From Streptomyces katrae (GTDB lineage: Bacteria > Actinomycetota > Actinomycetes > Streptomycetales > Streptomycetaceae): 64,000 bases of DNA. The notes under the pieces were generated by a model. The model was not told the origin of the DNA. It saw only the letters and a list, made by a program, of their open reading frames with translations, and did not search any database. How positions within the stretch are numbered: position 1 is the stretch's first letter; each line of letters begins with the position of its first letter. Made by a program: the position numbers and the translations under genes. Location: NCBI RefSeq assembly GCF_002028425.1, contig NZ_CP020042.1:5245560-5309559 (forward strand), read 5' to 3'. Positions 58,434 to 64,000 of the stretch are shown piece by piece.

Positions 58434-59636
58434 ATGTCCGGAACGAACAACACCACCTCAGTGATCGTCGCCGGGGCCCGCACCCCCATGGGACGGCTGC
58501 TCGGTTCGCTGAAGTCCTTCTCGGGCGCCGACCTCGGCGGCTTCGCCATCAAGTCCGCGCTGGAGCGGGCCGGGATCTCCGGCGACCAGGTCCAGTACGT
58601 GATCATGGGCCAGGTGCTCCAGGCCGGCGCGGGCCAGATCCCCGCCCGCCAGGCGGCCGTCAAGGCCGGCATCCCGATGAACGTGCCCGCGCTCACCATC
58701 AACAAGGTGTGCCTCTCGGGCCTCGACGCCATCGCCCTCGCCGACCAGCTCATCCGCGCGGGCGAGTTCGACATCGTGGTCGCCGGCGGTCAGGAGTCGA
58801 TGACCAACGCCCCGCACCTGCTGCCGAAGTCCCGCGAGGGCTACAAGTACGGCGCGATCGAGATGCTGGACGCGATGGCCCACGACGGCCTCACCGACGC
58901 CTTCGAGAACATCGCGATGGGCGAGTCCACGGAGAAGCACAACACCCGCCTGGGCATCGAGCGCGCTCCGCAGGACGAGTTCGCCGCCGCCTCGCACCAG
59001 CGCGCCGCCGCCGCGCAGAAGAACGGCGTCTTCGAGGCCGAGATCACCCCGGTCGAGATCCCGCAGCGCAAGGGCGACCCGGTGATCTTCTCCGTCGACG
59101 AGGGCGTCCGCCCGGAGACCACGGTGGAGTCCCTGGGCAAGCTGCGCCCGGCGTTCGCCAAGGACGGCACCATCACCGCCGGCACCTCCTCGCAGATCTC
59201 CGACGGCGCCGCCGCCGTGGTCGTGATGAGCAAGGCCAAGGCCGAGGAGCTGGGCCTGGACTGGATCGCCGAGATCGGCGCCCACGGCAATGTGGCCGGC
59301 CCGGACAACTCCCTCCAGTCGCAGCCCTCGAACGCGATCGTGCACGCGCTGAAGAAGGAGGGCCTGGAGGTCTCCGACCTGGACCTCATCGAGATCAACG
59401 AGGCCTTCGCGGCGGTCGCCGTGCAGTCAATGAAGGACCTCGGCGTGACCCCGGAAAAGGTGAACGTCAACGGCGGCGCCATTGCCCTGGGCCACCCGAT
59501 CGGCATGTCCGGCGCCCGCGTGGTGCTCCACCTGGCGCTGGAGCTCAAGCGGCGCGGCGGCGGGGTCGGCGCGGCCGCGCTGTGCGGCGGCGGCGGCCAG
59601 GGCGACGCCCTCGTGATCCGCGTCCCGAAGGCGTAG
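58434..59636 (+). CDS. Acetyl-CoA C-acetyltransferase (thiolase)
   Basis: 400-residue thiolase condensing two acetyl-CoA or cleaving acetoacetyl-CoA. The nucleophilic Cys is in [11 protein letters not shown], the catalytic His in [17 protein letters not shown] and the second Cys in [13 protein letters not shown]. The context (mce, meaB, PduO) suits acetoacetyl-CoA formation in the ethylmalonyl-CoA pathway or butyrate metabolism. ATG at 58434. meaB follows 11 nt after its stop. Confidence 0.96.
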   Translation: MSGTNNTTSVIVAGARTPMGRLLGSLKSFSGADLGGFAIKSALERAGISGDQVQYVIMGQVLQAGAGQIPARQAAVKAGIPMNVPALTINKVCLSGLDAIALADQLIRAGEFDIVVAGGQESMTNAPHLLPKSREGYKYGAIEMLDAMAHDGLTDAFENIAMGESTEKHNTRLGIERAPQDEFAAASHQRAAAAQKNGVFEAEITPVEIPQRKGDPVIFSVDEGVRPETTVESLGKLRPAFAKDGTITAGTSSQISDGAAAVVVMSKAKAEELGLDWIAEIGAHGNVAGPDNSLQSQPSNAIVHALKKEGLEVSDLDLIEINEAFAAVAVQSMKDLGVTPEKVNVNGGAIALGHPIGMSGARVVLHLALELKRRGGGVGAAALCGGGGQGDALVIRVPKA

Positions 59637-59647
59637 GTGCTGCGCTG

Positions 59648-60610
59648 ATGGTGACGGTGGACGTCCCCGCGCTGGTGGCGCAGGCCCGCGAGGGCCGGCC
59701 GCGGGCGGTTGCCCGGCTGATCTCGCTGGTCGAGGGGGCGTCCCCGCACCTGCGCGAGGTCATGGCCGCCCTGGCCCCGCTCACGGGCGGCGCGTACGTG
59801 GTCGGGCTGACCGGCTCCCCGGGGGTCGGCAAGTCGACCTCGACCTCGGCCCTGGTCACGGCCTACCGCAAGGCCGGCAAGCGGGTCGGCGTGCTCGCGG
59901 TGGACCCGTCTTCGCCCTTCTCGGGCGGGGCCCTGCTCGGTGACCGGGTCCGGATGTCGGACCACGCCTCCGACCCGGGGGTCTACATCCGCTCCATGGC
60001 CACCCGGGGGCACCTGGGCGGGCTCGCGTGGGCGGCGCCGCAGGCGATCCGCGTCCTGGACGCGGCCGGCTGCGACGTGATCCTGGTCGAGACGGTCGGT
60101 GTCGGGCAGTCGGAGGTGGAGATCGCCTCGCAGGCCGACACCTCGGTGGTGCTGCTCGCGCCCGGGATGGGCGACGGGATCCAGGCCGCGAAGGCGGGCA
60201 TCCTGGAGATCGGCGACGTGTACGTGGTCAACAAGGCCGACCGGGACGGCGCGGACGCGACCGCCCGGGAGCTGAACCACATGCTGGGCCTGGGCGAGGC
60301 CCGGGGGCCCGGCGACTGGCGCCCGCCGATCGTCAAGACGGTCGCGGCCCGGGCCCAGGGCATCGACGAGCTGGTCGAACAGCTGGAGAAGCACCGGGCG
60401 TGGATGGACGAGCGCGGGGTGCTGGCCGAGCGCCGGACCGCGCGGGCGGCGCGCGAGGTGGAGACCATCGCGATCACCGCCCTGCGGAGCCGGCTGGCCG
60501 ACCTGCACGGGGACGCGCATCTGGGGGCGCTGGCCGGGAAGGTCGCCGCAGGCGAGCTGGACCCGTACGCGGCGGCCGACGCGCTGCTGGAGAGCCTGAC
60601 CGAGGGCTGA
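59648..60610 (+). CDS. meaB: MeaB GTPase, methylmalonyl-CoA mutase chaperone
   Basis: 320-residue P-loop GTPase of the MeaB/ArgK family that guards and reloads the adenosylcobalamin of methylmalonyl-CoA mutase. Walker A is GLTGSPGVGKST, then VDPSSPFSGGALLGDRVRM, VETVGVGQSEVEI (switch/DxxG region) and VVNKAD (NKxD). The mutase subunits are not in the window. ATG at 59648, closely linked to the thiolase gene. Confidence 0.95.
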   Translation: MVTVDVPALVAQAREGRPRAVARLISLVEGASPHLREVMAALAPLTGGAYVVGLTGSPGVGKSTSTSALVTAYRKAGKRVGVLAVDPSSPFSGGALLGDRVRMSDHASDPGVYIRSMATRGHLGGLAWAAPQAIRVLDAAGCDVILVETVGVGQSEVEIASQADTSVVLLAPGMGDGIQAAKAGILEIGDVYVVNKADRDGADATARELNHMLGLGEARGPGDWRPPIVKTVAARAQGIDELVEQLEKHRAWMDERGVLAERRTARAAREVETIAITALRSRLADLHGDAHLGALAGKVAAGELDPYAAADALLESLTEG

Positions 60611-60618
60611 GCCCTCGG

Positions 60619-60654
60619 GGGCGGGGCGGGGGGTTCTCTCTCCCCGCCCCGCCC
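60619..60654. terminator. 13-bp bidirectional terminator
   Basis: gggcggggcgggg (60619-60631) pairs exactly with ccccgccccgccc (60642-60654) with a 10-nt loop, between convergent meaB and PepSY genes. Confidence 0.8.
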
Positions 60655-60710
60655 TTCATCCGTGTTCCGGGGCGGTGCCCCGGACCCCGCGCCCCGACCG
60701 CCGGCGGCGC

Positions 60711-61319
60711 TCAGGAACCGTCGCTTCCGTCGTTGTCGTTGCCGTTGCCGTTGCCGTTTTCGTCGTTGTCGTTCGAGTCCGAGTGGGACGGGGTGACCTG
60801 GGCCGTCGTGGCGTTCACGTCGACGTTCGCGGTGGTGCCGTCGGTGGCCTTGATCTCGACGTGCCAGTACGGGGCGCGGCCGTTGTCATCGTCGTCGTCC
60901 CAGTCGAGCGAACGGACCTGGCCCGGGTGCGCGGCGAGTGCCGCCTTCATGGCCTGGTCGGCGGTGACCTTGGCGGCGATCAGCGCCTTGTACTCGCCGC
61001 TGTCCTCGTCGTGGTCCTGGTTGCGCTGGGTGACGGCTCCGCTCGCGGCGTTCACCTCCAGCTCGGCATGGCCCTTGCCGTCCTTGCCGATCACGTTCAC
61101 GTGCCAGACCGAACCGTCCTGGTCGAGGGACTCGACGTAGCCCGGGTAGTGCTTCAGGGCCGCCGCAGCGGCCCCCTGGGCGTCGACGTCGGCACGGGCG
61201 GCGGTGGCGGCGGGAACGGTTCTCGCCGCGTCGGCGGATACCGCTGCCGCGGCCGCCACCGGGCCTCCCGCCACCAGGGCCACGGACACGGCCGCAGAGA
61301 CATACAGGGTGCGCTTCAT
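60711..61319 (-). CDS. Secreted protein with two PepSY-like domains
   Basis: 202-residue exported protein. A signal peptide (residues 1 to about 28, VALVAGGPVAAAAA) is followed by two PepSY-like units: AAAAALKHYPGYVESLDQDGSVWHVNV... and AMKAALAAHPGQVRSLDWDDDDDNG...YWHVEI, each with the lysine/proline-glycine then W-H-V pattern. The end is a 30-residue Asp/Asn/Gly/Ser repeat that may bind cations. ATG at 61319 has GGAGG upstream. PepSY proteins often inhibit or assist proteases and sensors; the partner is unknown. Confidence 0.85.
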   Translation of the reverse strand: MKRTLYVSAAVSVALVAGGPVAAAAAVSADAARTVPAATAARADVDAQGAAAAALKHYPGYVESLDQDGSVWHVNVIGKDGKGHAELEVNAASGAVTQRNQDHDEDSGEYKALIAAKVTADQAMKAALAAHPGQVRSLDWDDDDDNGRAPYWHVEIKATDGTTANVDVNATTAQVTPSHSDSNDNDENGNGNGNDNDGSDGS

Positions 61320-61435
61320 GGCTGGACCTCCTAGGGCCGGCCGGAGCGCATGCGGTTGCCCGGCGTTCGGCCGGCGATGAGCTGTACCGCCCATTCTCCG
61401 GCCGACCGCCGGGTACGGCGCCTTGAGCGCCGGGT

Positions 61436-61921
61436 TCAGATCTTGCCGCGGGTGCCGCGCAGGTGTTCCGCGACGGGGGCCAGCGAGGTGCGCAGGGCCT
61501 GCAGGGCCTCCGGGGGGAGCAGGTCGATGAAGTGCTCCCGGACGGACGCCACGTGGTGCGGGGCGACCTTGCGCATGGTCTCCATGCCCTCGTCGGTGAG
61601 CACGGCGTACAGCCCCCGCCGGTCGGACTCGCAGTTGACCCGCCGCACCAGGCCGGCGGTCTCCATGCGGGTGATCTGGTGGGACAGCCGACTCTTGGAC
61701 TGCAGGGTGGCGGTGGCCAGGTCGCTCATGCGCATCCGGTGGCCCTCCGACTCCGAGAGGTTCACCAGGATCTCGTAGTCGTTGTTGGTGAGTCCGAAGG
61801 GCTGGAGATCCTTTTCCAGCTGGTGCATCAGCAGTCTGCTGACGTCCAGGTGGGTGCGCCAGGCGCACTGTTCGGCTTCGGTGAGCCAGCGGGTGGCCGT
61901 CTCGGTCTCCATCGTCTCCAT
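61436..61921 (-). CDS. MarR family transcriptional regulator
   Basis: 161-residue winged-helix regulator. The wing helices LTNNDYEILVNLSESEGHRMRMSDLATATLQSKSRLSHQITRMETAGLVRRVNCESDRRGLYAVLTDEG in pattern form the DNA-binding domain with the conserved D-RG wing. ATG at 61921 has TAGAGT exactly 6 nt upstream, so its mRNA is probably leaderless. Its own promoter contains an A+T-rich region that may be the operator. The regulated genes are unknown; the PepSY gene follows on the same strand. Confidence 0.93.
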   Translation of the reverse strand: METMETETATRWLTEAEQCAWRTHLDVSRLLMHQLEKDLQPFGLTNNDYEILVNLSESEGHRMRMSDLATATLQSKSRLSHQITRMETAGLVRRVNCESDRRGLYAVLTDEGMETMRKVAPHHVASVREHFIDLLPPEALQALRTSLAPVAEHLRGTRGKI

Positions 61922-61927
61922 GAATGA

Positions 61928-61957
61928 ACTCTACCTAAGAAGTTGAATTACGTACAA
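61928..61957 (-). promoter_or_regulatory. marR promoter TTGTAC-N18-TAGAGT
   Basis: On the minus strand -35 TTGTAC (61952-61957) and -10 TAGAGT (61928-61933) are spaced by 18 nt, with the -10 ending 6 nt before the ATG. The A+T-rich spacer (TTCAACTTCTTAGG) could be an autoregulatory operator. A palindrome GAAGATCTTC lies just upstream (61964-61973). Confidence 0.65.
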
Positions 61958-61997
61958 AAATAGGAAGATCTTCTCGGCCCGCGAAGCGTGAGGCGCC

Positions 61998-62816
61998 TCA
62001 CAGGCCCAGCCGCCGCTGCAGGTCGCCGAGCTGCCCCGGCATCCGCGGCACCCCCAGCTGCCCCAGCGGACCCTGACCGGCCCCCGGAACGCCCTGCGCG
62101 TTCCCCGTGGCCGCGCCGGCGCCCACCGCGCCGACCGACTGCTCCGCCATCAGCATCTCGCTCGACTGCAGCAGCACCGTGCCCGCCCCGACGAACTCGA
62201 ACTGGTGCTCCTCGCCCGAGGCGCCGCCGAGACCCGTCAGCGCGCGCAGCCCGCCGATCACGCCGGACATGTAGCCGTGGTCGTAGTGGTGGCACGGGGA
62301 GGGGCAGTCAGCCCAGCCCACCAGCGCCTGCGGGTCCACGCGCAGCGGCGGCTCCATGAAGACCACCGGACCGTTGGACGCCGCGACGAACTTCCCGGTT
62401 CCGATCAGCGTGAGGAAACCCGGCACGATCGACTGCTTCAGCGCGAGGGAGGGCTGGTACGCCAGCAGGTTGCCCGACCGGATGGTCAGGTTGCCGTCGT
62501 CCAGGTCGTAGGAGTTCACGTCGAAGGCGCGGTCGGCCAGCAGCATCTTGCCCTGGCCCTCCGCCACCACCCAGTCGCTCGCGTGCAGCGGCGAGTGGAA
62601 GCTGGTGCGCAGCAGCCGGTCGAAGCGGCCGTGGCCGATGCCGTTGAACTCGATGCGCCCGTAGTACGAGATCATCTTGCCCTTCTGCAGGAACCACTGG
62701 TTCCCCTTGAGCTCCACGCAGAAGGTGTACTTGTTCACGTTGTCGTCGGAGGGCAGCGTGTACGGGTCGAAGACCGTCGGACCGCCCGGCCCGCCGCTCA
62801 CGGGGCCAAAGTTCAC
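61998..62816 (-). CDS. AIM24 family protein, long C-terminal type
   Basis: 272-residue beta-rich AIM24 protein. The AIM24 fold (about residues 30-220) shows VELKGNQWFLQKGKMISYYG, SDWVVAEGQGKMLLAD, LTIRSGNLLAYQPSL and GFLTLIGTGKFVAAS; a CH-rich WADCPSPCHHYDHGYM insertion (about 195-210) and a Gly/Gln/Pro-rich 50-residue tail follow. GTG at 62816 overlaps the middle gene by 4 nt. A hairpin (61988-62001) overlaps its stop. Function in bacteria is not established; the domain is named from a yeast mitochondrial protein. Confidence 0.88.
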   Translation of the reverse strand: MNFGPVSGGPGGPTVFDPYTLPSDDNVNKYTFCVELKGNQWFLQKGKMISYYGRIEFNGIGHGRFDRLLRTSFHSPLHASDWVVAEGQGKMLLADRAFDVNSYDLDDGNLTIRSGNLLAYQPSLALKQSIVPGFLTLIGTGKFVAASNGPVVFMEPPLRVDPQALVGWADCPSPCHHYDHGYMSGVIGGLRALTGLGGASGEEHQFEFVGAGTVLLQSSEMLMAEQSVGAVGAGAATGNAQGVPGAGQGPLGQLGVPRMPGQLGDLQRRLGL

Positions 62817-63463
62817 AGCTTCTCCTCCGAGGCCTGTACGTAGACCGCGCCCTGGCCGGACAGTTCCAGCTGGAACGCCTCGCCCGAGCCGCGCCCCACC
62901 ATGTCCCGCCAGCCGAGCGCGGTGGAGAGCTTGTTCCTGACGTCCCCGTGGTGGGCCACGTACGCCTGCGGGTCGACGTGGACCGGCCGGTTCGGGGTGA
63001 TGGGGAGCTCGATGACCCCGCCGTGGGCCATCACGGCGACCGCGCCGTGGCCCTTGAGGGTGGTGGTGAACAGGCCCTGCCCCGTCACCTGGCCGCGCAC
63101 CATGCCCATGACCCCGCCCTGCGAGCCCATGAACATCGTGCCCTGCTGGAGGGTGCCGTCGAAGGCGAGCAGCCGGTCCGCCTCCACGTAGAGGGTGTCG
63201 CCCTGGAGGTTGATCACCTGGATGTGGTGGCCGCCGTGGCCGAACATCACCGTGCCGCTGCCCTCCACCTCCATCAGCGGGGTCTGCTCGTTCGCCACCC
63301 GGCGCCCGATCATGCCCATGACGCCGCCCTGGCCGCCGGTGATGCTCGGGGTGAAGGACACCTCGCCGCGGTAGGCGAGCATCGCCCCGCGCTGGCTGTA
63401 CATCTTCTGCCCGGGGACCACCTGGGCCTCGACCATCTTCGAGTTGATCTCGCGGAACGGCAT
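62813..63463 (-). CDS. AIM24 family protein, middle gene
   Basis: 216-residue single AIM24 domain with the repeating beta pattern GQKMYSQRGAMLAYRGEVSF, MEVEGSGTVMFGHGGHHIQVI, LYVEADRLLAFDGTL, and Gly/Met-rich GGQGGVMGMIG and GSQGGVMGMVRG loops. ATG at 63463, 1 nt overlap with the upstream AIM24 gene and 4 nt with the downstream one. Confidence 0.9.
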   Translation of the reverse strand: MPFREINSKMVEAQVVPGQKMYSQRGAMLAYRGEVSFTPSITGGQGGVMGMIGRRVANEQTPLMEVEGSGTVMFGHGGHHIQVINLQGDTLYVEADRLLAFDGTLQQGTMFMGSQGGVMGMVRGQVTGQGLFTTTLKGHGAVAVMAHGGVIELPITPNRPVHVDPQAYVAHHGDVRNKLSTALGWRDMVGRGSGEAFQLELSGQGAVYVQASEEKL

Positions 63464-64000
63464 CAGATGTCACCCCCGATCGTGTTGCGCTCGCTGGGCT
63501 GCACGTACACCAGGCCCTCGCCCTCGAACCGGATCTGGAACGCCTCGCCGGAGCCCTCGCCGATCAGGGTGCGGAAGGTGATCCCCGACTGGAAGGACTG
63601 CTGGAGGTTGCCGGTGTGGGCGATGTACGCGCCCGGGTCCACCGAGAGGGGGTACTGGGCGCTGACGCGCAGCACCACCGCCGGGCCGTCGGACATGATC
63701 GCCGCCTGGCCGGAGCCCTCCACGGTCGTCGTGAAGAGCCCGTTGCCGGTGCTCGCGCCGCGCAGGCCGGTGAACGTCGTGCCGGTGCGCAGGGAGGAGT
63801 CGGTGCACAGCAGGTTGCTGGACTCGACGTACAGCTTCTCCCCGTGCAGGTTCACCAGGTTGATCTCACTCGCACGGTCCGCGAAATAGCAGGTGCCGTG
63901 CCCCTGTACCTCCATCACGGTCATCTGCTCGCCGGTGAGCCGGCGCGTCACCATTCCGCGGAGGCCTTCGCCGCCGCCCGTCATCTTCTTGAAGGCCATC
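63463..64000 (-). CDS. AIM24 family protein (5' end beyond window)
   Basis: At least 178 residues of a third AIM24 paralogue (FKKMTGGGEGLRGMVTRRL, VMEVQGHGTCYFADRASEINLV, LYVESSNLLCTDSSL). An ATG at 63999 exists, but the family's first strands are missing, so the true start probably lies beyond base 64000. Its stop overlaps the middle gene's ATG. Confidence 0.85.
   Translation of the reverse strand, partial: MAFKKMTGGGEGLRGMVTRRLTGEQMTVMEVQGHGTCYFADRASEINLVNLHGEKLYVESSNLLCTDSSLRTGTTFTGLRGASTGNGLFTTTVEGSGQAAIMSDGPAVVLRVSAQYPLSVDPGAYIAHTGNLQQSFQSGITFRTLIGEGSGEAFQIRFEGEGLVYVQPSERNTIGGDI

Overview
The window is high-GC DNA with strong third-position G+C bias, GTG/TTG starts, actinobacterial gene families and a gene order matching the Streptomyces chromosome core: lysA-hom-thrC-thrB-rho-LCP-rpmE-prfA-prmC-sua5-ptp-glyA-wecA-atpIBEFHAGDC, then nucS and filP/scy. 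It is almost certainly a chromosomal segment of a Streptomyces species. No phage or CRISPR array is present; the only mobile DNA is one complete IS481-type insertion sequence at 37143-38215.

Layout. 1-6.2 kb: end of an ATP-dependent DNA ligase, a DUF6479 membrane protein, an XdhC-type protein, a DUF6083 protein, a small exported protein with two Cys repeats, and a helicase-associated-domain protein. 6.3-13.3 kb: tRNA-Arg(CCG), an orphan response regulator, a catalytic-domain-less ArgRS-like protein, then the aspartate-family amino acid genes lysA, hom, thrC and thrB. 13.7-22.3 kb: rho, an LCP cell-wall ligase, rpmE, prfA-prmC (release factor and its methylase), threonylcarbamoyl-AMP synthase, a phosphatase-like protein with Ser at the catalytic Cys position, and an SHMT-like gene. 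22.4-32.4 kb: a WecA-type lipid-carrier sugar transferase, the complete nine-gene F1Fo ATP synthase cluster and a DUF2550 protein.

32.5-41 kb: a secreted CBM2-FnIII-GH18 chitinase whose promoter carries two DasR/chitinase-type 12-bp repeats, a NarL-type two-component pair, a small membrane protein, the IS481 element inserted exactly in the overlap of two convergent stop codons, a PduO adenosyltransferase, a 3-hydroxybutyryl-CoA dehydrogenase, a STAS protein and a LysE exporter. 41-52 kb: a large proline-rich P-loop membrane protein, the mismatch endonuclease NucS, an SCO5389-family protein, an LLM flavin oxidoreductase, a small zinc-ribbon protein and two tandem paralogous ABC exporters.

52-64 kb: the coiled-coil tip-growth proteins FilP and Scy (here an expanded 1562 aa), methylmalonyl-CoA epimerase, a thiolase and MeaB (short acyl-CoA/B12 metabolism, matching the PduO gene 20 kb away), a PepSY protein, a MarR regulator and three translationally coupled AIM24 genes, the last cut by the window end.

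Much of the window is housekeeping. The less explained items are the ArgRS-like remnant protein beside lysA, the 16-bp hairpin in front of hom, the Cys-repeat secreted peptide, the Cys-to-Ser phosphatase homologue, the Walker-A-variant membrane protein, the AIM24 triplet, and a recurrent leaderless promoter arrangement (TANNNT 6-8 nt before the start codon) that fixes several start sites.
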